A program made the position numbers and the translations under genes. The notes below the pieces were generated by a model, which was not told the DNA's origin, did no database searches, and saw only the letters and a program-made list of their open reading frames with translations. From Bacteroidota bacterium (GTDB lineage: Bacteria; Bacteroidota; Bacteroidia; CAILMK01), in assembly GCA_013287095.1 (NCBI GenBank), contig JABDEJ010000061.1:1-13759 (forward strand): 13,759 nt of DNA. Reading direction: 5' to 3'. The first letter of the stretch is position 1; every line of letters begins with the position of its first letter. This document shows, one piece after another, positions 6,995 to 13,759 of the stretch.

Positions 6995-9900
6995 TTAGTG
7001 GTATATCGAATCCAGTTGTATTATTTTCCGGACATATAACTTTCCATCAATTACAAACAGGACAAAGTACATTCCGGGGCGGGTTTTCCATAGCGCTCCA
7101 TTGAAATAGGTATCGTATTCGCCAGGTCCAACCTGCTCATTCTTTAAGACACATATCTCTCTTCCTATGGCATCAACAATACTTATCCGGATATTTGCAG
7201 CATTAACAATGGTATAGTTTATATCAGTCTGAAGGGAGAAAGCATTGGGGAAAACATTCAACGAGAAATTGAGATTAATAACCACTGTATAAGTATCAAC
7301 TACCGTGCAAAAACCCGGCAAAGAAACGGTAAGAGTTACATGATACTTCCCATTTTTTGGATATGTGTGAGATAATTTGTAGCCTGATAATGTGTCTGTT
7401 AACATATCAGTGGTATCACCAAAATCCCAATGGTATTGCCATGATGGGTAGTTAGGGCTTTTAGCTGTGAACTGGTATTCATAACCATTGATATTTTTTG
7501 TAACAAACGCAGCATTTGGCAATGGCATAACTGTAACCTGGACAGTGTTCGAATCACTGCATCCGGTAGAATCTATGGTTTCAGAAACCGTATATGTTGT
7601 GGTTATTTTTGGGCTATCCACAGGGTTGCTCAAAGTGGAAATAAACCCTTTAGGATTCGATGTCCATGAGTAGCTGCACCCTTTTGCGGATGTATCTCCA
7701 AGCTGCACCACCGTGCCGGTACATATTTTTTCAGGTGCCCCTGCCACAGGCATAGGCCTCGGGTTTACAGTAATGGTTACTGAATCAAAGTTGGTGCAAC
7801 CTACTGAACTGGTTACTGTTAATGAGTATGAAGTGGTTTTAACTGGTGTGACAACAAGTTTTGCTTTTGCAGAACTGAAACCGACAGGATTTGAAGCCCA
7901 TGAATAAGTGTCTCCAGACAATGAATCGGAACCAATTTGTGAGGATACTCCTACACAAACGGTTTGGTTTTTGCCCACATCAATAACAGGTGCCGGGGAA
8001 ATTTTGACAATAATGTCGGCAAAGTTTTTATTCACACATTTTGTAGCTGTATCGGTAACTGATAAGTAATAGACTGTATTATTGCCAGGACTTACAACAG
8101 GATTTGACAAAGAGGATTTAAAACCAGTAGGAGAGGAGGTCCAGGAATAAATAATTCCCGGTTTGGCGTTTGCCCCTATCTTGATATGGGTACCTGTGCA
8201 GATCAGATAACTGCTTTGTCCTACATTGGCCGAGGGTAATGGATTCACAGTTATTTTAGCAGAACCTGTATTGGAACAACTTGTACCTCCATCAGTTACA
8301 GTTAATGAATAGACGGTGGTAGCGGAAGGCATCACCGTAGCATTCGGAGCGTTTGAACTAAATCCCGAGGGAGAGGAAGTCCAACTATAACTGTACCCTT
8401 TTGTCTTCGATGTATCACCTATAGTCGCACTGTCTCCAATACAAATCGCTTTATTTTTACCAGGATTGACAACCGGCAGTGCATTTACTTTTACCAATAC
8501 AGAATTTGAATTGGCGCAGTGGGTGACATTGTCGGTTTCTGTTAAGTAATATACTGTGCTGTTTAGCGGACTAACGGAAGGGTTTGACATGGTGGAAATG
8601 AAGCCCAAAGGATTTGATGTCCAGGAATAGCTGTTTCCAGGAATAGCAGAAGCTCCAATCGTGACAGAACCGTTTTTGCAAATCACTTTATCAGGGCCTG
8701 TGTTGGCAGGAGGCGGGGGAATTACCTGAATGGTTGTTGATAAAGTATCATTTTTAGGCACTGAATCCTGCAAACCATTTGGTTTCGAAGTCCAGCATTT
8801 AACTTTATTCGATCCGACGGAAAACAAAAAATTCCCGAGTTTTACCTTAATAGTACTATCAGGGTCCAGGATTCCCATCCAATGATACACGGGCTGCAGG
8901 GTTCCATTTATTGATAAATTTATCCTGACAGAATCGAGCTTAAGGTGGCTGTAATTTTTGAGCTGTACCACTACAGGCAAGGTATCCATGCAATAATTTC
9001 CTGCAGGAGATAAAAAAGAATCGATCCCGGCATCATTACCCGGGAAACTGAATTTGGCCAGAAAGGCATTGCTGCCATTATTCGTTTCCTTGCTCATAGT
9101 TTGATATGCCCCGCTCGTGGCCAATCCGCCAATACTATTTGCGACCCCTGTAATGAAAATGTTTTCAGAGCTATCAATTGTAATGCCGATACCAACATCC
9201 CTCGGGGTCGCAAAAAAGGAACCCCATTTTATATCTCCTTCCTTTGTAAACTGGGTTAGAAATGCCCCACTGGAAGAAATATTCGTGCCATCAGGGGTCG
9301 TTATATTAGAATTGCTTGATGCAGAGCCCGTCAAAAAAGCATTGCCGACTCCGTCAGCTGCAACCGCATTAACAACTGCCTGGCCGAATCCGCCAATATA
9401 GGTAGCCCATTGTAAAGCGCCGCCTGTATTGAATTTTGCAAGGAAACTTTGTCCATAACCTCCTAAATTTGCTTGAAATGAAGTATTTACTGCTATTCCG
9501 GTATCGCTTCCTGTACGTCCAACTAAATAAATATCCTCTGATCCATCAATTGCAAGCCCTGTTGGATAATCTGAACCGCTTCCACCAAAATATGTAGCCC
9601 AATCCAGTCCTCCTCCGCTGTTAAATTTAGCAAGAAAAGCATCTTCGTCATAGCCTTTTATTGTTTGATAAGCGCCGATGGTCGCCAATCCGCTATCACT
9701 ACTGGTTGCACCAGAAAAGTATATATTACCAAATCTGTCAGCTACTATTTCGTTTCCGCTACCGCTGCCATCTCTGCCCCCTCCAAAATAAGTTATCCAT
9801 TTTACCTTGCCATCTGTAGTAAATTTAGATAAAAAAGCATAGCTTAAATCGTATCCGGTTCCAAATATGCTTTTATATGAACCCTTTGTTGCTATGCCAG

Positions 9901-11248
9901 CTGATTGGGTATAACCAGACATATATACGTTGCCTGCAAGATCTACTGCAACACCATATCCTTGATCAAACCCACTGCCGCCCAGGTAAGTGCCCCATTT
10001 TAAATTACCGCTGCTATCAAATTTTGCAAGATATGCATCTTCATAATGGCCATTATCGCCATTGGAAACCTGGTAAGCTCCTTTTGTGGCTATACCGGAA
10101 TCACTTTGTGTAAAACCGGTAATAAACACGTTGCCTAAAAGATCTATTGCTAATGCATTGCCATAATCATGGCTGGGTCCTCCAAAATAAGTGGCCCATT
10201 TTGGGAACCCCTTACTATTGAATTTTACCAGAAAAGCATCGTTTCCGCTACCAGTAGATTGATAGGCCCCACTCGTCGTTATTATTGCATTGGCGCCAAA
10301 AGAAGTTCCGATCATAAATATATTCCCCAGGGTATCGGTGGAAACATTGTTCCCTTCTGCCTGATTGGCCCCAAAATAAGTAGCCCATTCCAGGGATGGG
10401 TCTATGATCAAAGGCTTTTTTTCATTATAGCCGGATATTTGAAAGCTAATGCAGTTATCCGTTTTAATAAAATTGCTTTCAATAATATTTTTCCCCTGAA
10501 AACTTACCGGTTTGCTTTCTTCCATTTTCCCCAACACCAAAGAATATTCAATTTTTGAATCTTTTAATTTTTTAGCACTCTCCAATCCGTTCCATTGTAT
10601 TTGTATATCGCTGACCTTGCCTCCTGGATATACGACAAACTCGTATTTCATACCTTCTTCACGAGAGTGAAGAATAAGGTCAATATGCGGATAAATATCC
10701 TTGTAAGTAATGGTTTTATAAGTATGAACATTTACGATACCATGATCCGCATCTCCGGTGGTATAGTAGTTTTCGTAGTATTCCTGCTGTTCTGATGCAA
10801 GGATTTGAGCGGATGGGTTGGAATTCAGGAGGATGAGGTCAGCACGGTTTGTGGCTATTTTTGAAGGTTGGTGTTTCGAAGGATCAAATCCTCCTGCCCC
10901 TCCCGAATAAGTCGGGACAGGCTTTCCAAATGGGGAATTATTCCCCGATGGCAGACTGGTTGCCTCTGAAATTTGTTTCGTTTCTTTTTCCGCCTTCGTA
11001 AAAACAAAACCGATTATCCCTGGCTTACAAAAGAGATATACCCCACCCTGGTGCCCGTAATAAGATATTTTTCGATCGGAAAGCTGCCCCTTATTTTCGA
11101 TGAAATTCCAGTCTGAATGGTTTATAAGTTGCCTGTCAAAGGAAGGACTAGGGGCTTGGTCAGGCTTGCAATTATTTGAGATTATGGCATATATATTATT
11201 ACATGTGAAAGAAATAATAATAATAAATATGTTTCTCAGGAAATTCAT
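6995..11248 (-). CDS. Large secreted DUF7948/SBBP beta-propeller protein with T9SS type A sorting domain
   Basis: This is a complete 1417-residue protein from ATG 11248. A signal peptide (1-21) precedes a DUF7948-like domain (about 42-285; WNFIENKGQ, KDIYPHIDL, MKYEFVVYPGG, LIIDPSLEWATYFG). Seven SBBP blades follow, with their W-(A/G)-T-Y motifs at residues 288, 351, 418, 484, 550, 614 and 675, which fits a seven-bladed propeller. Then come a CARDB-like module (737-843), five tandem Ig-like repeats (848-1244), a PKD domain with WDFGDTT (1245-1325) and a type A T9SS domain (about 1328-1412; LNVFPNAFS, GREICVL, PGMYFVLFV). It is predicted to cross the outer membrane by T9SS and remain at the surface. 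The function is unknown; adhesion or ligand binding is the usual guess for this architecture. It lies 68 bases downstream of its paralogue on the same strand and may be transcribed from its own promoter at 11272-11279. Confidence 0.92.
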   Translation of the reverse strand: MNFLRNIFIIIISFTCNNIYAIISNNCKPDQAPSPSFDRQLINHSDWNFIENKGQLSDRKISYYGHQGGVYLFCKPGIIGFVFTKAEKETKQISEATSLPSGNNSPFGKPVPTYSGGAGGFDPSKHQPSKIATNRADLILLNSNPSAQILASEQQEYYENYYTTGDADHGIVNVHTYKTITYKDIYPHIDLILHSREEGMKYEFVVYPGGKVSDIQIQWNGLESAKKLKDSKIEYSLVLGKMEESKPVSFQGKNIIESNFIKTDNCISFQISGYNEKKPLIIDPSLEWATYFGANQAEGNNVSTDTLGNIFMIGTSFGANAIITTSGAYQSTGSGNDAFLVKFNSKGFPKWATYFGGPSHDYGNALAIDLLGNVFITGFTQSDSGIATKGAYQVSNGDNGHYEDAYLAKFDSSGNLKWGTYLGGSGFDQGYGVAVDLAGNVYMSGYTQSAGIATKGSYKSIFGTGYDLSYAFLSKFTTDGKVKWITYFGGGRDGSGSGNEIVADRFGNIYFSGATSSDSGLATIGAYQTIKGYDEDAFLAKFNSGGGLDWATYFGGSGSDYPTGLAIDGSEDIYLVGRTGSDTGIAVNTSFQANLGGYGQSFLAKFNTGGALQWATYIGGFGQAVVNAVAADGVGNAFLTGSASSNSNITTPDGTNISSSGAFLTQFTKEGDIKWGSFFATPRDVGIGITIDSSENIFITGVANSIGGLATSGAYQTMSKETNNGSNAFLAKFSFPGNDAGIDSFLSPAGNYCMDTLPVVVQLKNYSHLKLDSVRINLSINGTLQPVYHWMGILDPDSTIKVKLGNFLFSVGSNKVKCWTSKPNGLQDSVPKNDTLSTTIQVIPPPPANTGPDKVICKNGSVTIGASAIPGNSYSWTSNPLGFISTMSNPSVSPLNSTVYYLTETDNVTHCANSNSVLVKVNALPVVNPGKNKAICIGDSATIGDTSKTKGYSYSWTSSPSGFSSNAPNATVMPSATTVYSLTVTDGGTSCSNTGSAKITVNPLPSANVGQSSYLICTGTHIKIGANAKPGIIYSWTSSPTGFKSSLSNPVVSPGNNTVYYLSVTDTATKCVNKNFADIIVKISPAPVIDVGKNQTVCVGVSSQIGSDSLSGDTYSWASNPVGFSSAKAKLVVTPVKTTSYSLTVTSSVGCTNFDSVTITVNPRPMPVAGAPEKICTGTVVQLGDTSAKGCSYSWTSNPKGFISTLSNPVDSPKITTTYTVSETIDSTGCSDSNTVQVTVMPLPNAAFVTKNINGYEYQFTAKSPNYPSWQYHWDFGDTTDMLTDTLSGYKLSHTYPKNGKYHVTLTVSLPGFCTVVDTYTVVINLNFSLNVFPNAFSLQTDINYTIVNAANIRISIVDAIGREICVLKNEQVGPGEYDTYFNGALWKTRPGMYFVLFVIDGKLYVRKIIQLDSIYH
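7517..8707 (-). repeat. Five tandem Ig-like repeats in the stalk of the large propeller protein
   Basis: Units start at residues 848, 926, 1006, 1088 and 1167 of the protein, with a period of 78-82 residues (about 240 bases). Every unit carries an IC-x-G or VC-x-G motif and then the near-invariant core YSW(T/A)S-x-P-x-GF, followed by a T-T/N-V/S-Y strand and a Cys near the end, suggesting one disulfide per domain. The core is much better conserved than the rest. The paralogue next door has only related, more divergent Ig units. Confidence 0.85.
9044..10393 (-). repeat. Seven SBBP beta-propeller blades
   Basis: Seven units of 61-67 residues (about 190-200 bases), each reading W-(A/G/I)-(T/S)-(Y/F)-(F/L/I)-G-G, then a short strand ending D-x-x-GN-(V/I)-(Y/F)-(I/M)-(T/S)-G, then a G-(I/L)-A-T-x-G-(A/S)-Y-Q motif, and finally AFL-(A/V/S)-KF. 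Blade 6 and blade 7 are the most degenerate. The count matches a closed seven-bladed propeller. Confidence 0.88.
10653..10674. repeat. Perfect hairpin in the DUF7948-like coding region, copy 1
   Basis: TTCTTCAC (10655-10662) and GTGAAGAA (10667-10674) form an eight-base-pair stem around the loop GAGA. The 22 bases 10653-10674 recur exactly at 13735-13756. In the protein frame they encode the LHSREEG segment. Confidence 0.7.
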
Positions 11249-11271
11249 TTTTTCTGGGGAGTGATTTAATT

Positions 11272-11279
11272 CAAATATA
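11272..11279 (-). promoter_or_regulatory. Bacteroidota -7 promoter element TATATTTG
   Basis: On the minus strand TATATTTG matches the consensus TAnnTTTG exactly and lies 23 bases before ATG 11248, leaving room for a short leader. A TTTG occurs upstream, but 30 bases away, which is farther than the usual spacing of about 20, so the -33 box is missing or poor. It suggests the downstream paralogue can be transcribed independently of the upstream one. Confidence 0.45.
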
Positions 11280-11280
11280 A

Positions 11281-11299
11281 TAATTTTTTATAAAAATTA
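11281..11299. terminator. All-AT hairpin between the two paralogous genes
   Basis: TAATTTTT (11281-11288) and AAAAATTA (11292-11299) form a perfect eight-base-pair stem with a three-base loop, 18 bases after the upstream gene's stop codon. The stem contains only A-T pairs, so it would be a weak terminator. It lies directly upstream of the TATATTTG element and could instead simply be AT-rich promoter DNA. Confidence 0.3.
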
Positions 11300-11316
11300 C
11301 ATCAGCCCCCAAAAAA

Positions 11317-13740
11317 TTATCTCATCAGCGTGACATTTCCACTTTCATAGTGATGCTTTCCTTTAATATCAATGACATCAACCTGGTAAATATATACCCC
11401 ATCAGGCACATCCTGATTTTTAAAAGTACCATCCCATCCCGTATGACCAGTGGTTGCTTCAAAAATGTGCTCTCCCCAACGGTTATAAATATTGTATGAA
11501 TAGCTTTTTATTCCAACCCCTTGAATGTCAAAGATATTGTTTGTTGCGTCTCCATTTGGGGTGAAGGCATTTGGAATATAAATTGTAACCAGGAAATTAA
11601 CAACATTAACAAATCCAAAGGCAGTATCATTGGGGCAATGGTCTAACCCGTATGCAATAAGGGCTACATTATATTTACCCGTCTCATAATACTTATAATC
11701 AGGCGATACCTGTCTGCTGGTATCCTTATTCCCAAATTCCCATAAATAGGATGATGCATTAAGGGACTGGTTCACAAAAGTGACTGTTTCTCTTACCAAA
11801 GGAGAATCCGGATACGAATTAAAAGCAGCTTTTGCGGGAGGAATGACGTTAATATAAACGCTGTCTGTTGCCGGTACACCGGAACAATTGTCGCTCAATG
11901 TAACTGTATGCCAGCCGCTTGCGGAAGCTGATATGGTGAGGCTGTCTTCGGAATGATTGTTATCCAATGGCCATGAAAAATGATAATGCAAACTGTCCCC
12001 GCCACTGGCTTTTGCGTACAATAATATATTTGTTCCATAGCAGGTTTGTGTATCGCTTACAATTTTAACCTGGAGTCTCGGCCTCACTTTGAGCAAAACC
12101 GTACTGCTATCCTGGCAGCCGTGCGTATTGGTTACCAAAAGGATATAACGTTCCGTATTTGGCAATATAGCAACCGCATTAGGGTCAACAGATGAGGAGA
12201 GATAAGATGCAGGGCGCCAGAAATAGGTTACCCCGCCGGAGCCTTGCATGGTATAGCTCTCATTGTAGCATAAAATGGTATCTGGTCCGGCATTTGCATT
12301 TGGCAGTGGATAACTGTTTATGATCGTGGAGGCTGTATCGTTTCCCGTAAAAGAATCAAGGCCTCCGTTTGGGTTATAAGTCCAGATTTTCAGGGTATCG
12401 GTTCCATAGGGAAATGCAACTTTGCCAAGATTTAAGATTACAGTGCTGTCTGTTTGCAGTTTCCCGTGCCAGGAATAAGCAGGTTGTTTTTTGCCGTTGA
12501 TGGACAAGATGATCTGCACGGAATCCAACTCATTTGGGCCGTAGTTTTTGAGCTGCACCATAAGAGGTAGGGTATCTTTGCAATAGTTACCTTGGGGACT
12601 TATGATGGAATCTATCCCAGCATCATTAATATCAGATTTATTATAAAATTCAGCAAGAAAGGCATCATTTCCTCCACCTCCAAATGCAGTCTGATGCACG
12701 CCGGTTGTTGAAAGCCCGGAACTGCTGGTTGTCCAGCCTGTAATATATATTTTTGCATCAGGGTTGGTTGCTATATCCAGACTATTATCACCGCCGTTGC
12801 CCCCAAAATAAGTTGCCCACTGCATCTTCCCCAAAGGGTTGAACTCTGCTATGAAGGCATCCTGACCACCTTTAATATTTCGCTGATATCCATTGCTTGT
12901 TGCGATACCTGATGGGCAAGTAGTATATCCGGCCATATATACATTATTAGAGCCATCTGTCGATACTCCATTTGCCGCAGTTGTAAAATCGCCCCCAAAA
13001 TAAGTTGCCCATGATAAACTTCCATTGGGGGTAAATTTTGCCAGGAAGGCATCACTTCCCTGGCTGGTGTTCTGATAAGAGCCATTTGTGGCAATACCAG
13101 AATAACTGGTGGTATTGCCGGAAATATAAATATTCCCATATCTATCTGTAGCAATTCCGCCATATACTTCATTACCTGGTCCGCCAAAATAAGTTGCCCA
13201 TTGTAGCTGGCCGCTGCTATTATATCGGGCAAGAAAAACATCACTGGCAGGAGTGCCGCTTAGGGAAATGCCACCACCGAAAGAAGTCTGGTATACTCCA
13301 CTTGTAGCTATCCCAATGGTATCCGTTGTAGCGGCAGTAATATAAACATGACCATAGTGATCTGTTGCAACCCCTGCGGTACTATACAATACCCCTTTGC
13401 CAAGTATTGCAGACCAGCGAAATACGCCATTGCTGGTAAATTTGGCGAGAAATGCCCCGCTATCACCTGCATAATGTCCACCGGTTCGGATATTCGAGGG
13501 CGTTGTAAAAGTTCCGCCTATGTAGGCGTTGTTTGAATCATCTGTGACAACACTGTATGCAAGAATTGACCCACCTGAATCAATTGAATTTCCATAATAG
13601 GTAGCCCACGCAAGTTGTCCATTACCATAGAATTTGGTAAGAAAAGTTCCACCCGGAGCCGACTGGTAGGCACCTTTAGTAGTTTTGATTTCCGTGCTTG
13701 CCCAACCGGATAAACAACAAATTCGTATTTCATTCCTTCT
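11317..13740 (-). CDS. Tandem SBBP propeller paralogue with T9SS type B (CHU_C) sorting domain, 5' end disrupted
   Basis: The frame is open from just after an in-frame TGA (13741-13743) to TAA 11317-11319. It contains no ATG or GTG start in a sensible place; the TTG at 13389 falls in mid-blade and is not credible. Content: a partial blade starting at SGWASTEIKTTKGAYQ, five full SBBP blades (to about 12640), the same CARDB-like module as the neighbour (both read NDAGIDS, GNYC, DTLP, VQLKNY), two Ig-like domains with Cys pairs, a PKD domain with WEFGNKDTS, and a type B T9SS domain (11320-11595) with IPNAFTPNGD, IYNRWGE and GWDGTF. Type B domains are the gliding-motility-associated C-terminal family and direct export through T9SS. 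The upstream sequence switches to another frame at 13706-13712, where DUF7948-like coding sequence begins, so the gene is either a pseudogene or misassembled. Confidence 0.85.
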   Translation of the reverse strand, partial: RRNEIRICCLSGWASTEIKTTKGAYQSAPGGTFLTKFYGNGQLAWATYYGNSIDSGGSILAYSVVTDDSNNAYIGGTFTTPSNIRTGGHYAGDSGAFLAKFTSNGVFRWSAILGKGVLYSTAGVATDHYGHVYITAATTDTIGIATSGVYQTSFGGGISLSGTPASDVFLARYNSSGQLQWATYFGGPGNEVYGGIATDRYGNIYISGNTTSYSGIATNGSYQNTSQGSDAFLAKFTPNGSLSWATYFGGDFTTAANGVSTDGSNNVYMAGYTTCPSGIATSNGYQRNIKGGQDAFIAEFNPLGKMQWATYFGGNGGDNSLDIATNPDAKIYITGWTTSSSGLSTTGVHQTAFGGGGNDAFLAEFYNKSDINDAGIDSIISPQGNYCKDTLPLMVQLKNYGPNELDSVQIILSINGKKQPAYSWHGKLQTDSTVILNLGKVAFPYGTDTLKIWTYNPNGGLDSFTGNDTASTIINSYPLPNANAGPDTILCYNESYTMQGSGGVTYFWRPASYLSSSVDPNAVAILPNTERYILLVTNTHGCQDSSTVLLKVRPRLQVKIVSDTQTCYGTNILLYAKASGGDSLHYHFSWPLDNNHSEDSLTISASASGWHTVTLSDNCSGVPATDSVYINVIPPAKAAFNSYPDSPLVRETVTFVNQSLNASSYLWEFGNKDTSRQVSPDYKYYETGKYNVALIAYGLDHCPNDTAFGFVNVVNFLVTIYIPNAFTPNGDATNNIFDIQGVGIKSYSYNIYNRWGEHIFEATTGHTGWDGTFKNQDVPDGVYIYQVDVIDIKGKHHYESGNVTLMR
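12803..13200 (-). repeat. Three exact 17-base direct repeats at blade starts
   Basis: CCAAAATAAGTTGCCCA (plus-strand reading) occurs identically at 12803-12819, 12995-13011 and 13184-13200, spaced 192 and 189 bases apart. It encodes the blade-opening WATYFG. One- or two-mismatch versions occur at the blade starts of the neighbouring gene (for example near 10185, 10372 and 9589), so the motif recurs across both paralogues. Confidence 0.85.
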
Positions 13741-13759
13741 TCACGAGAGTGAAGAACAA
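13706..13759 (-). pseudogene. DUF7948-like remnant out of frame with the propeller gene
   Basis: Reading leftward from the window end, the frame encodes VLHSREEGMKYEFVVYP, nearly identical to residues 192-208 of the complete neighbour (LILHSREEGMKYEFVVYPGG). At TATCCGG (13706-13712) homology to DUF7948 stops and SBBP homology begins in a different frame. Left in its own frame, the fragment would read about 65 unrelated residues before a stop near 13515. Compared with the neighbour, roughly a hundred codons, namely the end of DUF7948 and the start of the first blade, are missing. This is either the true 5' part of the adjacent gene after a deletion, or a foreign end joined during assembly. Confidence 0.65.
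13735..13756. repeat. Perfect hairpin in the DUF7948-like coding region, copy 2
   Basis: TTCTTCAC (13737-13744) and GTGAAGAA (13749-13756) with loop GAGA, identical over 22 bases to 10653-10674 although flanking codons have diverged. It sits three bases from the window end. Confidence 0.7.

Noticed and set aside
9117..10795. Several plus-strand open frames of 66-129 codons opposite the large minus-strand gene
   Set aside because: They lie antisense to well-supported repeats, show low-complexity shadow composition, and have no domain or start signal of their own.
12803..13200. Regularly spaced identical short repeats, considered as a CRISPR array
   Set aside because: The period is about 190 bases, the intervals are coding and homologous to one another, and the repeat encodes the WATYFG blade motif.
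11317..13389. Start of the type B paralogue at TTG 13389
   Set aside because: It falls inside a propeller blade; SBBP homology continues in frame upstream for about 105 more codons and no signal peptide follows the TTG.
13518..13733. A 71-codon minus-strand open frame starting MKYEFVVYP
   Set aside because: Only its first nine or so residues match DUF7948; the rest is an out-of-frame reading of SBBP-coding DNA, so it is a frameshift product, not a separate gene.
13735..13756. Hairpin repeats at 10653 and 13735 considered as transposon ends or attachment sites
   Set aside because: Both copies lie in the same orientation within homologous codons, with no transposase, integrase or target duplication nearby.

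Overview
The window looks like a metagenomic or draft contig from a member of the Bacteroidota, probably a Chitinophagia or Sphingobacteriia type. Three lines of evidence point there. Three very large secreted proteins end in type IX secretion system (T9SS) sorting domains. Two of them carry SBBP beta-propeller repeats, at least one behind a DUF7948-like N-terminal domain. Upstream regions carry matches to the Bacteroidota -7 promoter element TAnnTTTG. Both window ends cut through genes. I saw no RNA genes, CRISPR arrays, insertion sequences or phage genes.

Layout. (1) Positions 2-4789, + strand: the 3' part of a giant secreted mosaic protein with a pectin-lyase-like beta-helix, Ig/PKD modules, a CUB-like module, a GEVED-like module, five tandem DUF5011/HYR-type Ig repeats and a T9SS type A sorting domain. 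(2) Positions 4822-5628, - strand: a 268-residue exported protein of unknown function built from two copies of one domain. (3) Positions 5763-6320 and 6373-6933, + strand: a probable two-gene unit of a three-helix membrane protein and a J-domain co-chaperone with two C-terminal membrane helices. (4) Positions 6995-11248, - strand: a complete 1417-residue protein with a DUF7948-like domain, seven SBBP blades, a shared CARDB-like module, five tandem Ig-like repeats, a PKD domain and a type A sorting domain. (5) Positions 11317 to the window end, - strand: its tandem paralogue, 5'-incomplete, with a different Ig/PKD stalk and a T9SS type B (gliding-motility-type, CHU_C) sorting domain.

The large genes appear to supply the outside of the cell with long beta-rich proteins that the T9SS would carry across the outer membrane. 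Their architecture suggests adhesion, substrate binding or gliding, but no catalytic site is visible. The J-domain protein and its membrane neighbour are likely a separate housekeeping or envelope-stress function. No T9SS machinery genes (por, spr or gld) are present.

The most notable points are the tandem paralogues with different sorting signals; a deletion/frameshift junction at the microhomology TATCCGG (13706-13712) in the downstream paralogue, which may be biological or an assembly artefact; and a perfect 8-bp hairpin preserved in the coding sequence of both paralogues. I do not see convincing evidence for a complete new biological system.
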